A stretch of 29,884 bases of DNA from a virus: positions 1-29,884 of IMG/VR virus record IMGVR_UViG_3300006916_000242; one strand, given 5' to 3'. A program made the translations under genes and the position numbers. Of the stretch, positions 8,148-15,506 are shown one piece after another (position 1 is the stretch's first letter; every line of letters begins with the position of its first letter). Below the pieces are notes generated by a model. That model did no database searches, was not told where the DNA came from, and saw only the letters and a program-made list of their open reading frames with translations.

Positions 8148-9092
8148 TCAGCCCCACGAATTGCCGCCAAACAGGTTTCCAGACCCGAACAGCGCATTTC
8201 CAAACGCGCCACCGGAATTGCCGCCGGTGTTGGCAAGGCTGTTCTGATACTGCCACATGCCGATGCCGTTCCCGATTGCGTTGTTCCAGGCGTTCGCCTG
8301 CCCGATAGCCCCCGCCGCCTGCGCGTTGCCGATGTTGTCCAGCGCATTGGATGCGCCCTGCGCGTAGTTCGCACCCGCCGCCGCGCCCTGCCCCGCCGCG
8401 TTCTGCCCGCTTGATGCAAGCCCGGTCAGCCGGTTCAGGAAATTGTCATAGCCTAGCTGTGCATATTCCTGCCCGCCCCGCTCAAGCGCCTGCAACGTCG
8501 CGCCACTGTAAAGCCCGCCGCGCGCCGCCGCGCTGGCGTCAATTGCATTCAGCCCCTCACGGGTCCGCAACTGGTGCCCCTGCGTGGCTTCATAGCCGCC
8601 GTAGGCCGTCCCACCGGCTGGATTTGCGTCAGCATATGCCTGCGCCTGTTCCCGCGTGTCAAAAATCTGCCCACCGACCGAATAGCGCGCGGGCGTGGTC
8701 GTGCTGGTCATTGGGTTGCGAGACACCTCATCCTCATAAGCCTGCGACCCGAAGTAAAGCGTCCGTCCCCCTGGGATTTGAATGGAACTTCCCGGCCCGC
8801 CGTAGCTGTAACCGCCGGTCTGCGTGGTCGCGCCGGGAATTTCCGTGATCTGTTGCGCCGATCCGCCGAATGTCGGTTGCGCCCCCAGGCCCAATTCATA
8901 CATCAACGCTGAAAGCGCGTTCTGACCGCTAGCCTCATATGGCTGGAACCGATCAACGTTTTCCTCATAGATCCGCTCTTGCAGATCAAGTTGACGGTTT
9001 GCCGCCGCTGTCTGCGCTGCTGCTGCGCGGCTTGCGCCACGGCTGGAAAGCAAGCCACCCGCGACGCTTGCAACTGCTCCACCAATACCCAT
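8148..9092 (-). CDS. DNA ejection protein, P22 gp7-like position
   Basis: The protein is 314 residues, starting MGIGGAVASVAGGLLSSRG. This N-terminal glycine zipper and the following helix (AAAAQTAAANRQLDLQERIY, EENVDRF) are typical of phage 'DNA transfer' or internal virion proteins. The middle is rich in G, S, Q and Y. The C-terminal part is alanine/glycine/asparagine rich and ends SGNLFGGNSWG. The start at 9092 forms a TAATG junction with the upstream gene and has AGGATGGG about 10 bases ahead; an ATG at 9104 would add MGEI. It is the first of three ejection-type genes, as in P22. Confidence 0.65.
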   Translation of the reverse strand: MGIGGAVASVAGGLLSSRGASRAAAAQTAAANRQLDLQERIYEENVDRFQPYEASGQNALSALMYELGLGAQPTFGGSAQQITEIPGATTQTGGYSYGGPGSSIQIPGGRTLYFGSQAYEDEVSRNPMTSTTTPARYSVGGQIFDTREQAQAYADANPAGGTAYGGYEATQGHQLRTREGLNAIDASAAARGGLYSGATLQALERGGQEYAQLGYDNFLNRLTGLASSGQNAAGQGAAAGANYAQGASNALDNIGNAQAAGAIGQANAWNNAIGNGIGMWQYQNSLANTGGNSGGAFGNALFGSGNLFGGNSWG

Positions 9093-9475
9093 TATTTCGC
9101 CCATCCTTGCATGATGATTTTGCCGTTAGGCAGGTTCATTTCGCCATCGACGACGAAGCCAAGACGCTTTGAGAACGCCAATGCTGCCCGGTTACTCGCC
9201 GGGGTCCACCCGATGATACGTTCTGGCTGCTCAGTGTCCCAAAACTCGTTCAAAACCCGCTTTGCAGGGGTAACAAGCTGGCCCCAGCCTTCCGGCTTGA
9301 CCGCATAGTGTGCCATCCAGACGCCCGGCCAGAACGCCGGATGGAACATGCCACACACCGGCCCCGCCGCGTAATATTCGACGCCAGCTTCGGGCAGGAC
9401 TTCCGGCTTGGCGTCGTAAATCTGCTGCGACTTGTGCGTCAGATATTCCCGCGCCTCGCCAACTGTAATCCTCAC
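9092..9475 (-). CDS. GNAT-like protein, P22 gp14 / DUF2824-like
   Basis: The protein is 127 residues. The region RIIGWTPASNRAALAFSKRLGFVVDGEMNL (split about residues 87-116) matches the end of a GNAT acetyltransferase fold, with N94 and the KRLGF segment at the usual acetyl-CoA-binding helix and final strand. P22-like phages carry a protein of this type (gp14, DUF2824) at this location. The start is GTG at 9475, overlapping the previous stop (GTGA). Whether it acetylates anything is unknown; in P22 gp14 is linked to head or infection efficiency. The fold call is fairly good and the role is uncertain. Confidence 0.65.
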   Translation of the reverse strand: MRITVGEAREYLTHKSQQIYDAKPEVLPEAGVEYYAAGPVCGMFHPAFWPGVWMAHYAVKPEGWGQLVTPAKRVLNEFWDTEQPERIIGWTPASNRAALAFSKRLGFVVDGEMNLPNGKIIMQGWAK

Positions 9476-9642
9476 GGCTCAAGCGCCACAATTCGCGTCT
9501 CATGGTCATCGGTCGTCGCCTGCTGTTCCTGCACCGCCAAAACAAGCCGCTCGATCAATTCCAAGCCGTCCATCGTCAGCGCCCCGGTTTGCGGATCAAT
9601 GATTTTCTGCCCCGCAAGGGCGCGCTTTACCTCGACCGTCAT
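9472..9642 (-). CDS. 56-residue helical protein between gp10-like and gp14-like genes
   Basis: A short frame MTVEVKRALAGQKIIDPQTG, then MDGLELIERLVLAVQEQQA and TRIVALEP, fits exactly between two longer genes. Its ATG overlaps the gp10-like stop (ATGA), and its stop overlaps the next GTG (GTGA). The C-terminal half is a predicted amphipathic helix or short coiled coil. Double coupling and lack of other sequence between the neighbours make it very likely real. Small proteins with a QTGALT-like start and a coiled-coil end are common next to phage tail genes, but I cannot name this one. Confidence 0.65.
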   Translation of the reverse strand: MTVEVKRALAGQKIIDPQTGALTMDGLELIERLVLAVQEQQATTDDHETRIVALEP

Positions 9643-11012
9643 GCGATTTCCGCCCGTACAAGGTTGTTCAGCGTCAGGTCAGCCGGTTCCGCTATGGAAA
9701 GCTGCATTGTCGCTTGGCGAAACTGGCCCAGCCCGTGCAACCGCACCCGCCGCCCATATTCGCCCTGAAAGCCCATGCCCCGGCGATGCTCATTGCCCCA
9801 GGTCAATCCCCCGTCACGGCTGAACCGGACGGAAACCGTAGGCTCTACCGCCGGATAGTCCGACTGGCTGACAACCCCGACACGGCCCGAGATTTCGACC
9901 TCTGACAGCGTGAACGGGTCGCCCCCGTTGTAGAGGGTATTGGAGACGACAACCCGCCGTAGGGCGCTGTCTGCGTCCGTGTTCGTGCGTTCCAGCTTGT
10001 AGACCTTGCCAAGAGTGTCGCCGACAAACCAACTATCCCAAGCCCTGGCGGAGACTTCCGCCGACCATTCGCTGTTTTCCTCGCCGTTCGCCCGCTCATG
10101 CCATTCGCCCGTTGCAATGTCGAAACACCACGCCGGGCGGTCGCTGAACCGAATAACGAAAAACTCGTGCCCCTCGTCAAAGTAGCTGAAGCAGTCTGTC
10201 GGGGTGCTTTGCGCAATTGCGGTTTCGACGGCGGGGCTGGCAATCGGTTGCGGTGCGCTACCGCCCGTCAGATATGCTCGACCATCGTCACCGACAAAGA
10301 AGATCCCGGCCTTACCCTCGACCAGCAGACCCCGCGCTTTCAGCCCGAAATTCGCACCCGCCCCAGGCAGTCTGGCAAAGGCGTTCGCCCCCGCTTGACC
10401 GGTCGCATACCATATTTCAATTGCGTCCTCTTTGAACAGCCACAGCCGATCACCAAATGACGCCGCCCGCAGAATGTCGCTGTCTGTCCCTTCCGCCGTG
10501 GCGAAGTTCAGCGCAGGCATTGACGAGGCGTCGGCCAAGTCAGACCACATGAAGCGCCGCCCGCCGTTCTCTGTCAGAACCACATAGTTGCCGAGAAACA
10601 CCCCGGAACCAACAGACGTGAACGCCGACAGGGTAGGCTCTGACATGGCCGATCCATTCCAGAGGAAATAGCGGCCACCGGAAACCGTGCAGACGTTCGT
10701 GCTGTCCCCGAAGATCATGGCCCCGGCTGCGCTGGCGGTCGCCCCCAAGCGCGTTGCCGTGCCGCCCTGCGTAACGCTGTAGAGATCGCCACCGGCCATG
10801 ACGTAGAACACCCCGCCGATATAGGCCATGTCGCGGATGAACAATTCGCCAATGTCCACGAAATTGCTCATGCCCAGAACGGACTTGATCGAGTGCGTGG
10901 ACTTGCCGCCCGCCGCGATTGGTTCGCGATAGCAGTTCACCAGCCGCCCGGAGTTGGCCTGCCGGTTGTCGTCGTCCCGGCTGGATTGCCCGACAAGTGA
11001 CAGCATCGCCAT
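9639..11012 (-). CDS. Packaged DNA stabilization protein, P22 gp10-like
   Basis: The protein is 457 residues, starting MAMLSLVGQSSRDDDNRQAN. The N-terminal pattern RLVNCYREPI followed by a beta-propeller-like series of strands (DLYSVTQGGTATRLG, GRYFLWNG, DRLWLFKEDAIEIWY, FFVIRFSDRPAWCFD, EWHERANG) is that of the phage stabilisation family of P22 gp10, the tail hub that closes the portal. The C-terminus contains VSVRFSRDGGLTW and RVRLHGLGQFRQATMQL, which are common in this family. The ATG at 11012 is chosen because it gives the family N-terminus, although no strong ribosome site is seen. Confidence 0.85.
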   Translation of the reverse strand: MAMLSLVGQSSRDDDNRQANSGRLVNCYREPIAAGGKSTHSIKSVLGMSNFVDIGELFIRDMAYIGGVFYVMAGGDLYSVTQGGTATRLGATASAAGAMIFGDSTNVCTVSGGRYFLWNGSAMSEPTLSAFTSVGSGVFLGNYVVLTENGGRRFMWSDLADASSMPALNFATAEGTDSDILRAASFGDRLWLFKEDAIEIWYATGQAGANAFARLPGAGANFGLKARGLLVEGKAGIFFVGDDGRAYLTGGSAPQPIASPAVETAIAQSTPTDCFSYFDEGHEFFVIRFSDRPAWCFDIATGEWHERANGEENSEWSAEVSARAWDSWFVGDTLGKVYKLERTNTDADSALRRVVVSNTLYNGGDPFTLSEVEISGRVGVVSQSDYPAVEPTVSVRFSRDGGLTWGNEHRRGMGFQGEYGRRVRLHGLGQFRQATMQLSIAEPADLTLNNLVRAEIA

Positions 11013-11075
11013 GCTACAACCACACCCGCTGTGGGCTGGCAATCGTATCCGGGTCGATAAGCGACACACCCTGCA

Positions 11076-11309
11076 TTATACGAACCACCCATTTGCCAGA
11101 GCTTCGCCGTCGCCACCTGCCTCGCTGACAATGCGCACAAAGGTCTCGCGGTCTGCGTCCAGAGGCACCACGGCTTCCTGCGCTGCCCGGATATCATGGG
11201 GGCCTTGGGACTCATCCTCGCCCGTGGTGTGGGCATAATCCCAGTGGACCCGGATGACGGGACCAATCACTTGGTATACGGGAAACTCCCAATTTGCTTC
11301 TACTTGCAT
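11076..11309 (-). CDS. 77-residue protein of unknown function
   Basis: The protein begins MQVEANWEFPVYQVIGPVIR and ends VRIVSEAGGDGEALANGWFV. The ATG at 11309 has AAAGGA about 10 bases upstream. An earlier in-frame ATG at 11330 (MMKGTTT) would contain that ribosome site and is less likely. The sequence is acidic and soluble-looking without membrane segments. It follows the C-type-lectin-like protein directly. DGR loci often carry a small accessory protein at this place, but this one lacks the helical look of Avd, so I do not assign it. Confidence 0.6.
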   Translation of the reverse strand: MQVEANWEFPVYQVIGPVIRVHWDYAHTTGEDESQGPHDIRAAQEAVVPLDADRETFVRIVSEAGGDGEALANGWFV

Positions 11310-11326
11310 GGTTGTTGTTCCTTTCA

Positions 11327-12445
11327 TCAAAACGCGAGCCGCGCGGAGAAACCCCGACCCGCATAGCCCGCGCCATCAGTCGAATCCAAGCAGAACCCGC
11401 CCGCACCCGCGCCATTAAACGCGCTACCGCCGACCAGCACCACCCGCGAAGCCCCCGCTCCAGCGTAATGATAATCAGTTAGATATGTCGAAGACGTACC
11501 CCCCGTGTTGTTGCCGCTCAAAAAATACGCACCTGTATTCAGTATGTTGCGGATATATCCAGAGGACGTAGGGAATGCAGAACTCAACAGCGTATAGCCA
11601 GTCGTAGTTCCATCAGCAAAGTCAGTATAGTCGTTAGTCACGTGGACGTTGCCAGCCGTACCCTCGTTGACATTTATACCGTCTGCCCAAGTCCAGCAGT
11701 TGCCATACCAGTTTTCTATTCCTCGGTATGACATAAACGCAGTGTCGCGTGTGGCGCTGGATGCGCCCGATGTGGCGTCAGTTGAGGCGTTACCAAGCGA
11801 GTTCGATTTCCCGGCCACAGAATGAGGACTATCGGTCTGACTGGAAGACGACGTAACGTAAGAAGCACCCGTATTCCCGGCCCCAAGGTTTGTCTGTGTA
11901 TCAAAGTCAGCGTATTCTGTCAGATATAGCATCTGGACAGCCGACCATAGCGCGAAATCCAGTTGATGCCAACCCGCGCCATTGTTCTCGGCCAGTGTTC
12001 TACACTCGTCCCGCGTGACGCCCACTAGAGGATACACACCAGAAACCGAAGCCAACTTATCATTGACGAGGTCTAGGTTGCCAGTCATGTCGTCGAGGTT
12101 CAGGCCCGATTTGTAAGTGCTGTCTGTTGCGTCCAGATAGCAGGCGTCATAGGCACTGATGTAGCGGTAATCAACCTCAACACCCGCTTTGGTGAAGGCG
12201 GGGTGTAACTGATAGCCAGTCAGCGGGAGCGTCCTGATTTTCCAAGTATTTTGAGTTCCGACCAAAATGTGCCGGAAGTAGAACTTCGGGATTTCGACCA
12301 TGACGTTTCCGTCAGTGCCGTCAATGTTGGCCGCTGATCCGTCAGCTTTTTGCGTGCTGTCGGAAGGATTGAGGTAATAATTGACAGACCCGTCAGCGTT
12401 TAGAACGCATCGCTTCATGTCTTCCCAAGGTGTATGCAGTCCCAT
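11327..12445 (-). CDS. C-type-lectin-like tail or decoration protein, DGR-target-like C-terminus
   Basis: The protein is 372 residues, starting MGLHTPWEDMKRCVLNADG. Residues about 90-260 have the look of a formylglycine-generating-enzyme / C-type lectin fold (CYLDATDS, GWHQLDFALWSAVQMLY, SYRGIENWYGNCWTWADG). The last 40 residues include SRVVLVGGSAFNGAGAGGFC and end GRGFSARLAF. That is the layout of the variable C-terminus of diversity-generating retroelement targets (usually LRGGSW to GFR). No reverse transcriptase or template repeat was found in this window. The start has CGGAG 7 bases upstream, 2 bases after the previous stop. It probably displays on the virion and binds ligand; this is inference. 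Confidence 0.6.
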   Translation of the reverse strand: MGLHTPWEDMKRCVLNADGSVNYYLNPSDSTQKADGSAANIDGTDGNVMVEIPKFYFRHILVGTQNTWKIRTLPLTGYQLHPAFTKAGVEVDYRYISAYDACYLDATDSTYKSGLNLDDMTGNLDLVNDKLASVSGVYPLVGVTRDECRTLAENNGAGWHQLDFALWSAVQMLYLTEYADFDTQTNLGAGNTGASYVTSSSSQTDSPHSVAGKSNSLGNASTDATSGASSATRDTAFMSYRGIENWYGNCWTWADGINVNEGTAGNVHVTNDYTDFADGTTTGYTLLSSAFPTSSGYIRNILNTGAYFLSGNNTGGTSSTYLTDYHYAGAGASRVVLVGGSAFNGAGAGGFCLDSTDGAGYAGRGFSARLAF

Positions 12446-12447
12446 GT

Positions 12448-12648
12448 TCAGGCTCCGTATGTGCTTTGCGTGTAGGTATCTGCGCTGCTGTCCCAAGTGA
12501 CGATAGAGGCATCTTCCGTGAAAATCGCCTGCGTGTAGGTATCTGCGCTGCTGTCCCAAGTGACAACAGATGCGTCTTCGGCGGCAACCGCACGACGCTG
12601 CCCAAAGGGGCTGCGGATGCCGCTCAGGGGCGAAACGATCTCACGCAT
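12448..12648 (-). CDS. Small repeat-containing protein
   Basis: The protein is 66 residues. After MREIVSPLSGIRSPFGQRRA it carries two near-identical 21-residue units, each EDAS(V/I)VTWDSSADTYTQ plus 4 linker residues. It overlaps the preceding gene by 8 bases and ends 2 bases before the lectin-like gene, so it belongs to the virion operon. The WDSSADTYTQ unit looks like short beta strands, perhaps a fibre- or spike-like module. The repeat is also conserved at DNA level (34 identical bases), pointing to recent duplication. Function unknown. Confidence 0.6.
   Translation of the reverse strand: MREIVSPLSGIRSPFGQRRAVAAEDASVVTWDSSADTYTQAIFTEDASIVTWDSSADTYTQSTYGA
12468..12564. repeat. Direct repeat, 34 bp identical, 63-bp period
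   Basis: The same 34 bases occur at 12468-12501 and 12531-12564, inside the small repeat protein gene. The period of 63 bases keeps the reading frame and gives two 21-residue protein units. The flanking bases also remain similar. Such an exact in-frame copy could expand or contract by slippage or recombination. Confidence 0.9.
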
Positions 12649-12922
12649 GGGAAACCATCACCGGAACCCCGCCGGGGGAATAGGCATAGACCCGAACCGC
12701 CGAAATGCCAGGGAATAGATCGGAAAGCGCCGTGTTCAATTCACCTTGGCCGGGGTTGTATCGAATGCAGCCGGTAAAATTCGTCGGGGTTGCCGCGCTT
12801 GCAGCGCCTTTCACTAGCATGTGCGAACCGCCGATGTTCTGAAACGTCATGGACGTAACATCCGCATCGGTCAATTGCACCCACTCATTCGCGGGGAGGG
12901 TGACTGTCGTATTCTGTGCCAT
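12641..12922 (-). CDS. Head decoration-like small protein
   Basis: The protein is 93 residues, starting MAQNTTVTLPANEWVQLTDA and ending RVYAYSPGGVPVMVSHA. The pattern TLPANEW.QLTDADVT, FQNIGG and RYNPGQGELN..LSDLFPG resembles short proteins often found downstream of phage coat genes that make a single beta-sandwich. The ATG at 12922 is preferred since GGAGG sits 8 bases upstream; that sequence lies inside the codons that an ATG at 12937 would use. Likely a capsid or neck decoration protein, from general likeness and position. Confidence 0.6.
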   Translation of the reverse strand: MAQNTTVTLPANEWVQLTDADVTSMTFQNIGGSHMLVKGAASAATPTNFTGCIRYNPGQGELNTALSDLFPGISAVRVYAYSPGGVPVMVSHA

Positions 12923-12950
12923 TGTATCGGCCTCCATTCATTGGGAGTGG

Positions 12951-13337
12951 TTATCTGCGTCCGGTGTTGCGGAAACGCTGCGACGGCATGTTCAGCAGCC
13001 CCGGCGCGATGGTCGCGCGGTTCGGCCTGCGAAACGCGGCCTGCAAAGTGCGGAACCAGTCGTCAGCATCAAAGTTTAGCGGGCGCTGAAAGTCAGGCGA
13101 AAGACGGGACGCCAACACATACATAGCCCCTTCTTCAAATTCCTGACCAAGCGGGAAATCGGCAGAAAGCGCAACATCGGTGTGACCGATATTGACGCCG
13201 CGCAGCTTCCAAGCCGCAGCCATCATGTTGAAAGCGTCCAGCGCGTGTGCCGTCAAATCCGGGTCGCCGCTTTCCGCAATGCCTTGGACGGTCAGCTTTT
13301 TCAGCGTCCGTCCAATGAAATCGTTCATTGTTGTCAT
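12951..13337 (-). CDS. Tail accessory / head completion protein, P22 gp4-like
   Basis: The protein is 128 residues. It begins MTTMNDFIGRTLKKLTVQGI and continues AHALDAFNMMAAAWKLRGVN, the helical opening seen in P22 gp4-type tail accessory factors and gp6-like connectors. Further on is EEGAMYVLASRLSPDFQRPL, and it ends SQRFRNTGRR. It follows the coat gene, and in P22 gp4 is encoded in the corresponding place and forms the first ring below the portal. The muramidase activity reported for P22 gp4 cannot be judged here. An ATG at 13328 is an alternative start. Confidence 0.65.
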   Translation of the reverse strand: MTTMNDFIGRTLKKLTVQGIAESGDPDLTAHALDAFNMMAAAWKLRGVNIGHTDVALSADFPLGQEFEEGAMYVLASRLSPDFQRPLNFDADDWFRTLQAAFRRPNRATIAPGLLNMPSQRFRNTGRR

Positions 13338-13362
13338 TGGGCTTCATCCCTGCGAGGGGTTA

Positions 13363-13384
13363 GGCGGGGCCGCGAAGCCCCGCC
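13363..13384 (-). other. Strong GC hairpin after coat gene
   Basis: A perfect 8-bp stem (GGCGGGGC / GCCCCGCC) with a 6-base loop lies in the gap downstream of the coat gene. On the minus strand the loop reads TTCGCG, and no U-tract follows, so it is unlikely to be a full intrinsic terminator. A stem directly behind the most abundant virion gene commonly protects or partly limits the transcript. Confidence 0.6.
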
Positions 13385-13392
13385 CTGTTGCC

Positions 13393-14625
13393 TTATGCGG
13401 TGAGACGCATACCGCGCCGGGGGTCCAGAACCTCACGGCCCCACAGCACGTCAAAACGCATGTTGTGCGCCAGCGTGTTCCCATCGGTCCATTCGGATAC
13501 CGAAACCGTCACCTTGTTCCCCGACTGGGTCGAGGTTTTCAGGCCAGCATCGCCGGGAATATCCAGCGGGCGCGACACGAGGGTCACGCAGCCGGGGTCC
13601 AGCAGAAGCGACTGACGGTAGGCGGTGCCGCCGGTGCCGGTCTTCACGGTGATAGCGGCGTTGTCTGCCGGTGCCGCGCTGACGGTCTGGAATGCGCCCG
13701 AAGTGATGATCGGGGGCGAGACAGTCAATGCAGCCGGGCCGGTCGAAGCGCCGGAATCAGCATCAGCAAGAACGCTGAATGTCTGCAAACGTGCGGTGCT
13801 GGTCTTGGTGCCGGGGTGGACCGAATAGACGCCTGCAATGGTGAACGTGTCGCCCGCTTTCAGAATGCCGGTGGTGGAGTTGGTCCAGCCATCGGTGTTC
13901 AGGGTCTGCGACCACGAATCCTTTGCGGTTGCATAGGTCACGTTTTGCGATGCGCCATTGACGAGCGGGGTGCCCGTCGCCACGCCGACCGTGTGGGTCG
14001 GAACATACGCGGTTTCGTAGTTGTCGAAGCCGCCAGCGGTGCCGATCATCGCCTTTTCCAGCGCAGACTTGTTGCGGCCTTGGATGTTCGAACCGGCAAT
14101 CGCGGTCGAAATCTTCGCGCCGACAACAGGCGAGTGGAAACCGACACGCCCGGAAACCGGAATGCCCACGTCCGTCATGTAAGCGCCGGTGTTGGCAAGA
14201 TCGCCAATTGCAGAAATCGCGGTGCCGGGGGTGCCGTCGAAGTGGTAAAACTTCGTATAGAGCGACGCCAGCGACGTTTCGATTTTCTCAGCAGCGCGAC
14301 GCGCCATCGGCAGGACCACCTGATCCGACCAGCGGTCGAAATTCAAGGTGCGGTCGGTTGCGCCGATGCTGACCTTGTTGGACCACGTCTTGTTCATCTG
14401 AACAGGCACGGTGCCCTCGATCACGTCTTCGGAGAAGGAAGACAGGTCGATGTTGTCATCCTGGCCGAGGTACTGCATTTGACGACGCGCATAGACCGTG
14501 TCGCCGTTTTTCTTGAACTCGTTGGACATGTCCACGCCAACCATTGCGCCGAGGACGAGTTCCTGTTCCAGCAGTCGCACAAATTCCTTTGCGACCACCG
14601 TTGGGGTGTAAAATGCGTTAGCCAT
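13393..14625 (-). CDS. Major coat protein, P22 gp5-like
   Basis: The protein is 410 residues. The N-terminus MANAFYTPTVVAKEFVRLLE and following KKNGDTVYARR, QMNKTWSNKVSIGATDRTLN and LPMARRAAEKIETSLASLYT match the P22 coat protein family (HK97 fold with inserted domain). An Ig-like or inserted beta region spans roughly residues 190-330, and the C-terminus ends REVLDPRRGMRLTA, typical of the family. AAGGGCC lies ahead of the ATG. It follows the scaffold gene directly, as expected, and P22 coats are about 430 residues, so length agrees. Confidence 0.9.
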   Translation of the reverse strand: MANAFYTPTVVAKEFVRLLEQELVLGAMVGVDMSNEFKKNGDTVYARRQMQYLGQDDNIDLSSFSEDVIEGTVPVQMNKTWSNKVSIGATDRTLNFDRWSDQVVLPMARRAAEKIETSLASLYTKFYHFDGTPGTAISAIGDLANTGAYMTDVGIPVSGRVGFHSPVVGAKISTAIAGSNIQGRNKSALEKAMIGTAGGFDNYETAYVPTHTVGVATGTPLVNGASQNVTYATAKDSWSQTLNTDGWTNSTTGILKAGDTFTIAGVYSVHPGTKTSTARLQTFSVLADADSGASTGPAALTVSPPIITSGAFQTVSAAPADNAAITVKTGTGGTAYRQSLLLDPGCVTLVSRPLDIPGDAGLKTSTQSGNKVTVSVSEWTDGNTLAHNMRFDVLWGREVLDPRRGMRLTA

Positions 14626-14639
14626 TGCTCAGGCCCTTT

Positions 14640-15494
14640 TCAGAGTTTGACGACCCCACCGGACGCGCGCCATTTGGCGAACTCCGCGTGTGTCATGTCC
14701 TCCGGGCGCTTTTGTGCGGTGCCTTTCGGGCGCACGGGCGTGACCGGATCGGGGGTTGTCGATTGGGTTTTGACCTGCGGCATTGACAGCCGGGCTTCGA
14801 TAGCCCCGATGCTTCTTGCCGCGTCCAGGTCGCTCATCTGCGCAATTCGCGCCGCTTCCGCTTTGTTCGTCCCAAGGTAATAGGCAACGTCCGCGCCAGC
14901 ATCCGATGCCGTAATCATTCGCGCCATTGTGGGCGAGATTGACACGTCCGGGGCAGATACAACCTTGTCAAAATCAACGTATTTCGCCCGTGCGTCTTCA
15001 GCTTGGTCAGCCCAATTCTGAGCCATTTCCTGCTGTTCACGCTGGCTGATACCCTGAATCGTCTGGGTCTGCCGCTCCACTTCCTTTTCCAGTTCCGCCT
15101 TTTGGCGGGAATCGAGCGCGGCAAGGCTGGTGTGAGCCATTTTTGCCGCTAGGAAGTCATCGTAGTTGGGGTAGTCCTCTTGCTTGGGGGGCTGCGATGT
15201 TTGCGCCAATTCTTCCAAGCGCTTGAGCCTAGACCGGGTGTCTTCCAAGTCCTTTTTGGCCTGCGCTTCGCTTTCCTTCAGCCGCTGAACCTCGGCCTTG
15301 CGCCGTTCCCGGCGGGCCTTGCTTGGGCTGGTCTGTTCCCCTTCACCTTCCGGCTCAAAGGCGGGCGGGCTGTCGTCCTGCCCTTCTGTGTTTTCAGCCG
15401 CTTCCGGCTCTTGGTCTTCGGTAGGCGCAACGGGCTGTTCCGTCACGACTTCATCACCCGCCACGTCAAGGGCGGGGGTTTGCTCTTCTTCCAT
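14640..15494 (-). CDS. Scaffolding protein
   Basis: The protein is 284 residues with a very acidic, low-complexity first 60 residues (MEEEQTPALDVAGDEVVTEQ, then EAAENTEGQDDSPP). A long coiled coil follows (about 60-110 and 125-175, e.g. KAEVQRLKESEAQAKKDLED). The C-terminus is basic and short (MTHAEFAKWRASGGVVKL). Acidic N-terminus, helical centre and a basic C-terminal helix that binds coat is the design of P22 gp8-type scaffolds, and it lies between portal and coat, the standard place. No protease motif is visible. Confidence 0.8.
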   Translation of the reverse strand: MEEEQTPALDVAGDEVVTEQPVAPTEDQEPEAAENTEGQDDSPPAFEPEGEGEQTSPSKARRERRKAEVQRLKESEAQAKKDLEDTRSRLKRLEELAQTSQPPKQEDYPNYDDFLAAKMAHTSLAALDSRQKAELEKEVERQTQTIQGISQREQQEMAQNWADQAEDARAKYVDFDKVVSAPDVSISPTMARMITASDAGADVAYYLGTNKAEAARIAQMSDLDAARSIGAIEARLSMPQVKTQSTTPDPVTPVRPKGTAQKRPEDMTHAEFAKWRASGGVVKL

Positions 15495-15506
15495 GGTTCT
15501 GCCTGT

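Noticed and set aside
11076-11309. Avd-like accessory protein of a DGR
   Set aside because: The protein is not a helical bundle in appearance, and no reverse transcriptase or template repeat was found beside it.
13192-14880. Plus-strand open frame of 562 codons opposite the coat gene
   Set aside because: It is antisense to the well-supported coat gene and neighbours, has Arg/Gly/Val-rich shadow composition and no family likeness. GC-rich coding sequence often leaves such frames open.
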